NCBI GenBank assembly: GCA_023212725.1
Contig: JALBYF010000036.1
Span: forward strand, 124,001 to 188,000
DNA: 64,000 nt
Reading direction: 5' to 3'
DNA from: Tranzscheliella williamsii
Taxonomy: Eukaryota; Basidiomycota; Ustilaginomycetes; Ustilaginales; Ustilaginaceae
The notes under the pieces were generated by a model that ran no database searches, was not told the origin of the DNA, and saw only the letters and a list, made by a program, of their open reading frames with translations. The position numbers and the translations under genes are program-made. Shown piece after piece: positions 28,207-37,488 of the stretch; within the stretch, counting starts at the first letter, position 1, and each line of letters opens with the position of its first letter.

Positions 28207-31200
28207 TTACTGCTGATTCTGAATGTTGACTTCGTCCAAGATGCTTTGTCGAAGCGCATCAGCGGTCCTCCACACATCTGTGAAGGAAGAGAACTGAGCC
28301 AGAGGTGCAAGCCTCAGCATGTCTGGGTGACGAATGTCGGCGACCAGTCCACGCTGCTTCTCCGCCCGACGATGCGCTCTTGCGATCAACCTTGAACCAT
28401 CAATGGGCGGTGGCACATCCTTGCCCTCCACCTTGGACGGTGCGGAAGTAGCGGTCGAACGTGTCGATGCCGCTTGTGACGTCCTTTCGGGGATCTGAAC
28501 ACAGAGCTGCGAGCCTCGTTGCAGAGGGTCTCTGGGGGTCACGATCCGGATGTCAAACCCGTCAGGGAAGAATCCGGGCGTCAAAAGTAGCATCTCCAGA
28601 TAGGCTGTGAGCCGCAAGCTCTTACTTCGAAGGACCGGCATGATGGTTCCCTTGCCCACCATACTGCGTTCTTTGCCTGCCTTCGGCGGCATTAGCTCCG
28701 CTGCTCTGTGAAGCGTTTCTAACGACCCTTTGAGTGCGGCCATATCTAGCATGGAAGGGTTGGATACTTGCCATCCGTCGGCACCGTGGATCGGAACAAA
28801 CTTGTCAGGCATCGAGAACCGCGTTGCTCGATCATGACCCCACCAGCCGGCTGGCCTCGTCAATGCTGACTGAGCACCGCCTTGGCCATTGTCGTGCCAT
28901 TTTTCGTGAACGAAGCCACCAGCGATGCCACCAGGTCCAGAGGAGCCATACTTGTATGTGCACCATACCGCAAAGTCGATGTCCCAATCGTGCAGAGCGA
29001 GTGGGACGTTGGCAAAGGCATGCGCAAGATCCACACCGAAGAGGATGTCGTATTCATGCGCCTTGGCAGCGAGCTTCTCCAGCTCAAAGAACTGGCCCGT
29101 AAAGTACTGAATGCCTCCGAGAAGCACCAGAGCTGTCTCGCCCTCTTTGCCCAGCTCTTCGATCATTGCAAGGATGTCTGACGTTTCCAGCGTCTTCGTC
29201 TCTCCCTGAGGTTTGATAGGCACGAGCGAGGTCGCGGGATCGAAACCGTTGAGCTCGACAACCGACGAAAGGGCATACTGATCAGAAGGGAATGCCTTGT
29301 GTTCGAAGATGATCTTGTGTTTCAGTTTCTTGCCCGCCTTTCTTGCCGTTTCGACGTCTCCAGTGAATTGCACGCCAAACGGTTTGGTAGCAGGGCGGTA
29401 GAAGGTGGCCAACATGGTATGCAGATTGCCTGTTAAAGTGCCCATGACGACTACCTCTGATCTTTTGGCGCCGACAATGTCTGCAGAGAGTTCGCTCACA
29501 CGCGTTTCCATCTGTGTCCACGGCGTTCCGTAGGGATGCTCGAAATGGCCCAGAACGGCTTTGCGTCCCCATGTGTCGATCTCCTGCTCGAGGTACTTTT
29601 TTGTCAGTTTGGACAAGGGACCGAGGGAGTTGCCGCACATGTACAGCGACGGTGCGCCGGGCGAGGTTTCGGGAGAGGTCGGCTTGTAGTCACTGCTGCA
29701 GACGTCTCCGAACGTAGGGAGGATATATCCGTCACGCATGGGGCTGAGAGGGTCCGCCTCGTCCAGCTGTTTTGCCACAGCACGGTCGGTCGCTTTGACA
29801 TTGTTGCCGAGCCGCTGTGCGATGTCTTGCACTTCCTGCAGGAAAGCATCGGTTGTGAAGCTGTCGTTATCCTCGACGGGATTGGCTGCAGGAGCAGCTT
29901 TGCCAGTAGACCCCAGGTTGGGCTTGGACGCAGTAGCACTTTGGCGTAGCTTGATGTTGGAGCTTGCCTCGGCTAAAACCTTGGAAAGGCTTGCAAATTT
30001 GGCGTTGAAAACAGTAGAGAAGTCTCCGTCTTGGTCTGTGGCGCAGGCAATGTTGACTTGCTCGACGAGCTCTTCTCGGTCGGTCGCGTAAGCAGAAAGG
30101 CAGACGGCGGCCGAGATGTATTGCTCGAATGTACGCAGAATAGCCTTCTCGATGGCCTGCTCATCGGTTAGATCAGCATCGACATCGTCAGCCACGTTTT
30201 CGGCGGCTTCTTCGCTATCCTCGGCGTCTTGGTTGAACATCTTGACGTCGAGACCAGCATCAACCTCACCATAGAGGCAGGCAGCGACTAGTTCGTCTTG
30301 CGCTTCTTCAAGCTGTTTGCCCAACTCTTCAATCTCATCGAGGTCAAGTGAGATGTTGGTGGTGCCTGCTTTCGCAATGGCTTTCAACACATTCTCATGG
30401 GTAAGATTGCCAATCTTGACGAGGTTGGACAGCTGCCGTAGTCTATCTTTTTGCTCCGGGGAGAGAGGAGTAGCAGCAGGGAAGGAGAATTCGTCCAGGT
30501 CTTCACCGTCATCGGAGGGAGCTGCCGACTGCTCAGCCTCGATGCCGCTCTTGAGCTCGGAAAGACCATCACGCATGAGCTCCACTCGATTGTTCCAGCT
30601 TCGTTTGGAAGCTTCCAGGTTGCTCTTGCTGAGACCCTTGACCTGGACCTTGGTTCTGACGCCATTGGGCGCGACGGACGTAACCGTCTTGGGAGTTCCG
30701 TCAGGGTTCCGTTGGCCAATGTACTTGGTACATGTCTCCCAAACGAGATTGTTGGCAGAGAGCATTTTCTTCCTTGCTTCTCCCAGGTTGTCAGATGAGA
30801 GAGAGGTGGATTGCAGCTTTTTCGCCAGAGGAAGGAGACCATCGGCTCTGTCCCTGGCCTGAGAGGCTTGCTCAAGTGCCGTCTTGGCCCTGTTGTCGAG
30901 CAGAGAGTGGAAGAGGTCCGCGATGGACCCAATGACGTCTTCTACGGCCGAACGGATTTCTCTCGCGAAGGAATTGCCGAGCGAGTATTCGAGCCGCTTT
31001 TCGACGTCGTCTCTTTCCGAAGGGGCAATGCCGAGTTGGTCGGCGGTCATAAGCTGAGCGCCCATTTCCTTTGCCAGACGCTCAAGCTCCTTCCTCTCTT
31101 CAGCTTTGGCAGGATCTTGCGCCGCAGAACTTGGCTTTTTTTGGAACACTTCTCGGTCTTTCCACGCTTTTTTGGCAAGAAAGGTGAGCTTTGGGAGGAG

Positions 31201-31599
31201 ATCCGTACCAAGTGAGTCGATCTGCGCCTTGGCCGCTTCCAGCGACGGAGGATCGAGGCCATGTACCGGCGAGAAAGTGACGGCAGCTTCAGCGCCATTG
31301 GCACGGACGGCGGGGTTTGCCTTGGAACTCGGTTTGAGAGCGATGGCGAGGTTGGTGGTATGCTTTTGGACCAGTGTGAGGAGCTGAGTGAGGTCGGAGA
31401 CGATCTGGTTGGAGAGTTCCGCTGCGGAAGGAGGCAAAGCGGATGTCGAATGTATATCTTCGGGGAGGATAGTGGACTGCACCGGTTCCCTCAGGGACTG
31501 GATTGAGGAAGCGCAGATGATGGACGTCCGCAGAAGCGTAGACTGCAAGTCCTTCTCCATTGCCTGGGCGGCGGGCGTGTGGCTAGCATCGGGGGCCAT
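28207..31599 (-). CDS. BNA5: GCIP-domain protein fused to kynureninase
   Basis: One uninterrupted 1130-codon frame. Residues ~1-590 are mostly helical with GCIP (Grap2/cyclin-D-interacting protein, CCNDBP1-like) features, such as QIVSDLTQLLTLVQKHTTNL, REIRSAVEDVIGSIADLFHS and LVWETCTKYIG, interspersed with acidic Asp/Glu stretches. From ~610 a full kynureninase follows: LYMCGNSLGPLSK, VVVMGTLTGNLHTML, HKAFPSDQYAL, FGVDLAHAFANVPLALHDWD, and WCTYKYGSSGPGGIAGGFVH with the PLP Lys883. It ends LRLAPLAQFSSFTDVWRTADALR. Kynureninase cleaves kynurenine and 3-hydroxykynurenine to anthranilate or 3-hydroxyanthranilate plus alanine (NAD de novo pathway). No Met lies close before the conserved kynureninase N-terminus, so the enzyme would need the fused frame. 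The ATG at 31599 is used. The gene lies upstream of BNA3, in tandem. Confidence 0.85.
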   Translation of the reverse strand: MAPDASHTPAAQAMEKDLQSTLLRTSIICASSIQSLREPVQSTILPEDIHSTSALPPSAAELSNQIVSDLTQLLTLVQKHTTNLAIALKPSSKANPAVRANGAEAAVTFSPVHGLDPPSLEAAKAQIDSLGTDLLPKLTFLAKKAWKDREVFQKKPSSAAQDPAKAEERKELERLAKEMGAQLMTADQLGIAPSERDDVEKRLEYSLGNSFAREIRSAVEDVIGSIADLFHSLLDNRAKTALEQASQARDRADGLLPLAKKLQSTSLSSDNLGEARKKMLSANNLVWETCTKYIGQRNPDGTPKTVTSVAPNGVRTKVQVKGLSKSNLEASKRSWNNRVELMRDGLSELKSGIEAEQSAAPSDDGEDLDEFSFPAATPLSPEQKDRLRQLSNLVKIGNLTHENVLKAIAKAGTTNISLDLDEIEELGKQLEEAQDELVAACLYGEVDAGLDVKMFNQDAEDSEEAAENVADDVDADLTDEQAIEKAILRTFEQYISAAVCLSAYATDREELVEQVNIACATDQDGDFSTVFNAKFASLSKVLAEASSNIKLRQSATASKPNLGSTGKAAPAANPVEDNDSFTTDAFLQEVQDIAQRLGNNVKATDRAVAKQLDEADPLSPMRDGYILPTFGDVCSSDYKPTSPETSPGAPSLYMCGNSLGPLSKLTKKYLEQEIDTWGRKAVLGHFEHPYGTPWTQMETRVSELSADIVGAKRSEVVVMGTLTGNLHTMLATFYRPATKPFGVQFTGDVETARKAGKKLKHKIIFEHKAFPSDQYALSSVVELNGFDPATSLVPIKPQGETKTLETSDILAMIEELGKEGETALVLLGGIQYFTGQFFELEKLAAKAHEYDILFGVDLAHAFANVPLALHDWDIDFAVWCTYKYGSSGPGGIAGGFVHEKWHDNGQGGAQSALTRPAGWWGHDRATRFSMPDKFVPIHGADGWQVSNPSMLDMAALKGSLETLHRAAELMPPKAGKERSMVGKGTIMPVLRSKSLRLTAYLEMLLLTPGFFPDGFDIRIVTPRDPLQRGSQLCVQIPERTSQAASTRSTATSAPSKVEGKDVPPPIDGSRLIARAHRRAEKQRGLVADIRHPDMLRLAPLAQFSSFTDVWRTADALRQSILDEVNIQNQQ

Positions 31600-32477
31600 T
31601 GTGGTGGTTCGGCGCGTCAAGAGGATAACGAGCCGCGCGGTTCTATCCCCAAGCCTATACTGCCTCTGTTGAAAGGCGCAGCAGACTGTGACGATGAGAG
31701 AGGAAAAAAAGGGAGAGCCGACGGACTGGCTAGAGTGCGTCAGACGATTACTATCCAGACCCTGTCGTCCTGCAAGGCTAATTTACTTGCTCAACCTGCA
31801 AGAGTTTCGGCTGAAGCGGCGAAATACCGGAATCGGAGATACGAATATTCGGAATATATTGTGATCGTACGTGGTGTCGGTTCCCACGACTATCGCGCTT
31901 ACGGGGGCGTAGAGGAGGGAAAGAGAGGAGGAAGCGAGGAGGGAAGCGGCTTCTTGAGGATCAAGGGGAGCTCACTTTATGGCATCACATCGGCGGCAAC
32001 ACTCATCACCTCGACCCAGTCCGCGGTCGAGTTCCGTAGCCACTTTGCCCGTCTGTGCTTTGCCAGTCCGTGCTTTGCCAACGATCAGAGCTTCATGCTC
32101 ACGCCTTTTTACGGCTATTTCGGCCAACGCGTCTGATGGTCTTCGCTGCGCTTTCGCGGAAAGCGACATAACATAGGGTGATTAATCACACGATCTAACA
32201 CGGTGCCTCTCCTAGAGCACGTGCAGGCTGCGGCGTGCCCTCCACTTGGCCATTTGTGCGGCACAACGCCCTTGCCCTGCATCTGTGGCGTTGACTGTGA
32301 CTGTGGCTGTGACTGCTGTCCTAGGTGGCGTATGCAGGGCAAGGCCGATGACGCTATACTGCGGCTCGCCACAGAAGCTTGCTCATATTCACGTTTTCGT
32401 CGTCGTATCTTCCGCTTGTCACTCTTCCTCCATCACCCCATCCCTACGATCTTGTCGCCCCTGAAAACAAGCAGAAG
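31600..32477. promoter_or_regulatory. Divergent promoter region, kynureninase fusion and WW-domain genes
   Basis: An 880-bp gap between divergent starts. A CACGTG core lies at 32218-32223. A TGACTGTG-rich stretch near 32293-32315 is low complexity. No gene is seen. Confidence 0.45.
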
Positions 32478-33452
32478 ATGTCGCCACCTACGAACATGAA
32501 CGATGCGCCGCCTCCCTACGAGCAAGCCAGCGGCACCGCAGCCAAGCCAAGCACGGCTCACTCATCGGCAGCTGCGCCTCCCACCCACGCCACCGGCGCC
32601 ACCGGCTCTTCCTCGCACGCGTCACAGCACCTTGGCGTTCCACACGAGTCGGAGGAAGCCGCGCGCAAGTCAATGGAGGATATGATCCGGCCTCTTCCCA
32701 AGGGGTGGATCCGGCAGTGGGATCCGTCGTCGAAGCACAACTTCTTTGTCGACACGCTCGCCAGCCCGCCGCGCTCCATTTGGATGCATCCGTTTGACGA
32801 CGAGCAGTTCCAGCGGGAGCATCCGGACCAGGTTGAGCAGGAGCGCGCGCGGATCGAGAAGGAAAGCATTGTTCATGCCGACACTGACGATGAGGACGAT
32901 GAGCCGGCTGCTGCTCGGTCGGGCCAGCATGCGGCGGCGGCGGCTTCGGCTTCGCGTCACGGGCACGGCCACGCGGGCGCGAGTGGTGCTGGCGGGCCAA
33001 CCGGCATGAAGAAGTTTGGGCGTTCGCTCAAAGACAAGATGACCAACACGACGCACGAGGAGCGTGCCGCCAAGCGGCGCGCGGAGGAGGAGACGCGCCA
33101 GCGCGCCATGCAGAAGCATGCCGCCATCCGTCAGGCCCTCGTCACCGCCACCCAGACCGGCCAGCCCCAACTGGTCGGCCGTGACAGCCGCGGCCGCGAC
33201 ATCTACGCCCAGCCACCCCCGCCCGGCACCTTCGGCCAGGGCGCTGCCCTCGGCTACGGCCCCTACCAAACCATCGACGGCCCCTACTCCACCATGGGCC
33301 CCTACTCCAGACCCATCGGCCCCTACAGCCGCCCTTACGGCACCATGTACGGCGGCGGCATGGGCATGGGCGGCCTCGGCGGCGGCGGCATGGGCTTCCC
33401 CGTCCTCGGTGGCCTCGCCGGCGGCATGCTCCTCGGCGGCCTCATGTTCTAG
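32478..33452 (+). CDS. WW-domain protein with Gly/Tyr-rich tail
   Basis: 324 residues. An N-terminal Pro-rich stretch contains DAPPPYEQ, a PPxY-type ligand for WW domains. At ~65-105 a WW domain reads RPLPKGWIRQWDPSSKHNFFVD followed by a second Trp in SIWMHP. Then come an acidic/Ala/His-rich region, a basic coiled segment (HEERAAKRRAEEETRQ), and a tail with repeated GPY units (GPYQTIDGPYSTMGPYSRP) before Gly/Met-rich sequence that ends hydrophobic. Fungal WW/PPxY proteins of this type are largely uncharacterised; a role in protein-protein interaction, perhaps at membranes, is inference. The ATG at 32478 is chosen; the frame is open upstream only via TTG. No enzyme domain is seen. Confidence 0.75.
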   Translation: MSPPTNMNDAPPPYEQASGTAAKPSTAHSSAAAPPTHATGATGSSSHASQHLGVPHESEEAARKSMEDMIRPLPKGWIRQWDPSSKHNFFVDTLASPPRSIWMHPFDDEQFQREHPDQVEQERARIEKESIVHADTDDEDDEPAAARSGQHAAAAASASRHGHGHAGASGAGGPTGMKKFGRSLKDKMTNTTHEERAAKRRAEEETRQRAMQKHAAIRQALVTATQTGQPQLVGRDSRGRDIYAQPPPPGTFGQGAALGYGPYQTIDGPYSTMGPYSRPIGPYSRPYGTMYGGGMGMGGLGGGGMGFPVLGGLAGGMLLGGLMF

Positions 33453-33670
33453 CTTCCGTCCGTATCTTGCCTCGAACCCTAACCCCCGTTCGCTGATACC
33501 AAGCGCCTTTGTTCGTACATTTTCAGTCCAGCGCCATGCTTCTAGCGCAATGTTTCTACACAATCATTAGTCGTACACAGGCTGTAGACTTGGTGTTAGC
33601 ATCGCCGTTGCGTGTTGTGGATCGGCAACAGTGAGTGCTGCTAGAGGAGCGGCGGAGCGGGAAACGCGGG

Positions 33671-35807
33671 CTAGAGGAGCTTGGTCTCGAGCCTGCGCTC
33701 GTTCTTGAGCGCGAGGAGCATCTGGACGGTCTTGTCGAGGTCGATCGTCTCGGCCTTGCCCTTCTGGCTGTCGTCGCGGTTGCGGATGTTGACGCTGTTG
33801 GTCTCCATCTCTTCATGGCCGACGACAAAGATAAAGTTGTACTGTGCCAGCTGGCCGTTGCGGACCTTCTTGGGCAGCGTGTTGTCCGAGAGGTCGACGT
33901 CGGCATACATGCCCTCGTTCCAGAGCCGCTGCTGGACCGACTTGGCGTAGTCGTAGACGCTGCCGGTGACCGGCACCACGAGCACCTGTCGTGGCGAGAG
34001 CCAGAACGGCCACTTGCCACCGAAGTGCTCCGTCAGGATAGCGATGAACCGCTCCAGCGAGCCGACGACCGCACGGTGGATCATCACCGGTCGCTCGGTC
34101 TTGATTTCGGCGTCTGCGGCCGAGGCCGTGCGGAACTCGAGGCCGAACCGCTGAGGAAGCTGGAAGTCGAGCTGGATCGTGGCGCACTGGTGATGCCTCT
34201 TCATGGCGTCGGAAATGGTAATGTCAATCTTGGGACCGTAGAAAGCTCCATCGCCCGGGTTCAGCTCCCACTTGCCAGGGACAAACTTGTCCAACGCAGA
34301 AGACAGCCTGCTCTCGGCGGCATTCCAAGTCTCTATGTCTCCGAGGAAATTGTCGGGGCGGGTAGATAGCTCCAGCTTAAAGGTGAATCCGAACAAGCCG
34401 TATACCTTTTGCAGGAAATCGAAGCTTGCGGTGATCTCTTGTTCGATCTGGTCGCTCATGCAGAAGATGTGCGCATCATCCTGACAGAATCGCCGGACGC
34501 GCGTGAGACCGCTGAGCGCGCCTGAAGCCTCGTTACGATGGATCACACCAAAGTCTGCCAAGCGCAACGGCAGCTCCTTGTAGGATCGATCTCGAGATGC
34601 AAACATCAAGCAGTGGCCCGGGCAGTTCATTGGCTTGAGCGCAAAGTTTTCCTTGTCGACTGGCAACGTGAACATGTCGTCCTTGTAGTTTTGCCAGTGC
34701 CCCGAAGTCTCCCATAGTTTCGAGTTGAACATGTTTGGGGAGATGACTTCGTCAAAACCGCGCTCTCGGTACTCACTCTTGATGTAATCTTGAAGCGTAT
34801 TGTAGATCCGAGCCCCATGAGGTAGCCAGAAGCAGGAGCCCGGTGAGAACTCGTGGAACATGAAAAGCTCTTGTTCCTTGCCGATCTTGCGGTGATCGCG
34901 CTTGGCTGCCTCGATCAGGAACTGCTTGTATTCGCTCATTTGCTTGGCATCCGGGAAGGAGATACCGTACAGCCTCTGGAGCGAGTCGTTGTTCTGGTCT
35001 CCCAGGAAGTAGGACGCAGAGTTTTTGAGAATGGTCATGGCTTTGATGCGGCCGGTGTGGGGAATGTGGGGACCGACACAGAGGTCAATCATGGGACCGC
35101 AACGGTAGACCGTGGTGCTGGTACCGTCGGGGATCTTGCTCTGGATGATGTGGGTCTTGTACTTGTTGTACTGGAACATTTCCAGCAGCTGCTGCTTGGA
35201 AACGACAAGACGCTCGAACCTTTGCTTCTCCTTGGTGGCGTCCTTGATCAGAGTCTCCAAGGCGTTGAAGTCGGTCTGACTGACCATGCGATCGCCAGAG
35301 TCGCCCATGCCCATCTCGTAGAAAAATCCTTCTTCCGTCGGCGGGCCGATGCAGAGATGGCAACCATAATGCTTTTCACAGGCTTCTCCAAGAACGTGAG
35401 CGGAGGAGTGCCAGAATACACGCTTGCCCTCTGGGCTGTCAAAGTCGAAGAGTTCAAGCTTGCAGCTCTTTTCAAGCGGACGTTCGAGGTCCCAAAGCTG
35501 ATCGTCGACCTTGGCGATGACGATACGTTCGGAAAGGGATTTGGAGATGGCCTTGGCGACGTCCATTGGTGAAGTCTCGTAGGAAGTGGCGTCCTTCTGA
35601 GTGCCATCGGGCATGGTGACAGCGATAGGCTCGCGTGGCTTTGCTGCGAACTCGGCATCCTGCTCAGCCTTTAGCTTCTCGAAGAGCGAGAGACGGTGGT
35701 CGAAGTAGGCCGGCTTGGGGCTGAACTCAAGCGGCGACTTGGAAGGAGCAGCTTGGGAGGCAGTGCCCTCCTTCTTGGGCTGCTTGGGTTTCTTTTCACC
35801 CTTCTGC

Positions 35808-35838
<31 letters not shown>

Positions 35839-36154
35839 TCTGTTTCTGTGGTGGCTCGGTAATGTCGAGCTTCTGCGCACCGTCAGCAAGATTTTGGATG
35901 GGGTCCTGCGGCGCGGCCGAGGATGAGACGGGATGAGGAGCCGACATGGCGATGTCAATGGCCCCTGTCTGTCTGGTTGTGCTATATCTGCGTGGCTGGG
36001 TCTGGGCGATGGCGGAGGTTACGGCTGTTGAGCAAGGCAGAAGCAGGAAAGAAAGAGTGTTGCGTTCGACATCAGCGTTCGACATCAATATTTGAGTGTT
36101 ACGTTGAGCAGGCTTTTTTCGAGTCACTTTTGGCTCAAACCACACATAACACAT
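33671..36154 (-). CDS. THS1: Threonyl-tRNA synthetase (possibly cytosolic and mitochondrial forms)
   Basis: Class II aminoacyl-tRNA synthetase charging tRNA-Thr; the longest frame from ATG has 827 residues. A Lys/Gln-rich region with a Gln run comes first. A TGS domain ([14 protein letters not shown]) follows, then an editing domain with [16 protein letters not shown], and the catalytic core: [43 protein letters not shown], and the zinc-binding Cys/His positions. The end is the anticodon-binding domain ([21 protein letters not shown]). Three in-frame ATGs, at 36154, 36085 and 35947, could start translation. The last gives a cytosolic form beginning MSAPHP. The region just before it is Ser/Thr/Arg-rich with PRRYSTTRQ, like a mitochondrial presequence. 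The gene is divergent from the INO80F-like gene. Confidence 0.93.
35803..35838. repeat. CTG/CAG microsatellite encoding poly-Gln in ThrRS
   Basis: A run of CTG triplets with TTG interruptions, encoding about a dozen Gln in the Lys/Gln-rich N-terminal extension of the minus-strand synthetase. Likely length-polymorphic. Confidence 0.85.
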
Positions 36155-36471
36155 ACCGAATGTAGTTTATAATCAGTCTTGAAGTATTAACACGTGACAT
36201 CTAATTATCAGCACAGACAGCATACCGCCAACGCTTCCGCACACCACTAACTTCCAGTCACCCTACTACACGGCCATCCCAAGCATCGCGAAATTAATAG
36301 CTTTGGCTGGACATTGTGCGTCTCTACCCTCATCACCTGGAGTAGGGACACAGTGATCGGCGCGACAGCTCAAAAACGGACGCTCGAGACGTCAAGAAAC
36401 AAGATCACCAGCGCCTTCTGACCTAGAACAAGTAGCCGGTAGACGTCGTGAAGCAAGGCTAGAGCGTCAGC
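36155..36471. promoter_or_regulatory. Divergent promoter region, ThrRS and INO80F-like genes
   Basis: A 317-bp interval between divergent starts, AT-richer than the neighbours. A CACGTG core lies at 36191-36196 within TTAACACGTGACAT. A short direct repeat of about 13 bp sits just inside the synthetase leader (36063-36088). No gene is seen. Confidence 0.5.
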
Positions 36472-37245
36472 ATGTCCGCGGCACCTACCCCGACTACTCA
36501 GCCGGTGAAGACCAAGTCAAAAGCGTACTCGTCCACTGTCGCGATTCAGGGAGATGCGGCCAAGTACCGGCTCAAGTACAAGGAGCTGAAGAAGAAGGTA
36601 CGCGAGATCGAGGTCGAAAACGACAAGCTGCATCTCAAGACACTGCGCATCAAGCGCAACATTCAGCGTATGAGGCTGGAGCGAGCTATCCTGTACGAGC
36701 GACTCGAGGCAGAGAATCAGAACCAGCTCCCCGTCTACCCGAGTGGCGCTCACATGTACGAGCCTCCCTCCTCAACGCCGGTTGCTTCCGTTGTAGGGCG
36801 AGTGGAGGACCCCTACCACTCAGAGACTGCGCTACGGGCCGAATATGCGCCTGACTATCCGCCGTACCATGCCGCACCTTCCGTCGTGGACCATCCGCCA
36901 CCACCGCCGCCCGCCGTGTCCGGATACAGGCAGCTGCCGCACGGAGTCGTCCACGCGCACCATCCGGCGGCCAGAGCGCCTTATGGATACGAGAACGACT
37001 ACGCGCCACTTCCACCCGCACCGCATAGCCACGCGCGTGTCACCTCGGGCCAGTACACATCCCGACACCACTCGCCTGTCTTGCAGGCCCATCCTGCCGG
37101 CCCACCATCGTCCATGGCCGACAGAGCAGAACGCCTCCGGCAGTACACCCCATCGGCCAGCCCGGAACCAACCTCCTCTGACGCGGCCGACCCGGACGCC
37201 AGCGCTAGGTCTTCCATGAACGCTACCCACCGACGAGGTGTCTGA
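36472..37245 (+). CDS. INO80 complex subunit F-like protein
   Basis: 257 residues, single exon. Residues ~28-82 form a highly charged helix: AAKYRLKYKELKKKVREIEV, then ENDKLHLKTLRIKRNIQRMR and LERAILYERLE. This pattern matches the INO80F/TFPT family domain found in fungal and animal proteins associated with the INO80 chromatin-remodelling complex. The rest is Pro/His/Tyr-rich and disordered, typical of fungal members. The ATG at 36472 follows a CAGC context and gives a sensible start. The function in this organism is inferred from the domain only. The downstream neighbour is convergent. Confidence 0.7.
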   Translation: MSAAPTPTTQPVKTKSKAYSSTVAIQGDAAKYRLKYKELKKKVREIEVENDKLHLKTLRIKRNIQRMRLERAILYERLEAENQNQLPVYPSGAHMYEPPSSTPVASVVGRVEDPYHSETALRAEYAPDYPPYHAAPSVVDHPPPPPPAVSGYRQLPHGVVHAHHPAARAPYGYENDYAPLPPAPHSHARVTSGQYTSRHHSPVLQAHPAGPPSSMADRAERLRQYTPSASPEPTSSDAADPDASARSSMNATHRRGV

Positions 37246-37488
37246 TCCCTCACGCAGCGCCTCCACCCCGTTTCTTCACTCTCCACCTGTAAGCTTCCTT
37301 GTTGTTTCTGTATTCTCGCTTGTACTTTTATGGTTTGCCTAAACACTGGCCGGTTCTGTGGCCGAGACGCGCTAACACAGAGCTGTGTCGTTTGTCAGTA
37401 GCGACAACGAGTGACTAGCCTCGTGCCGCAAATGTCTGCCTAGTCGTACGCAGTGGGGTATGAGCTTGGATGCGATACAGGGTGGAGG

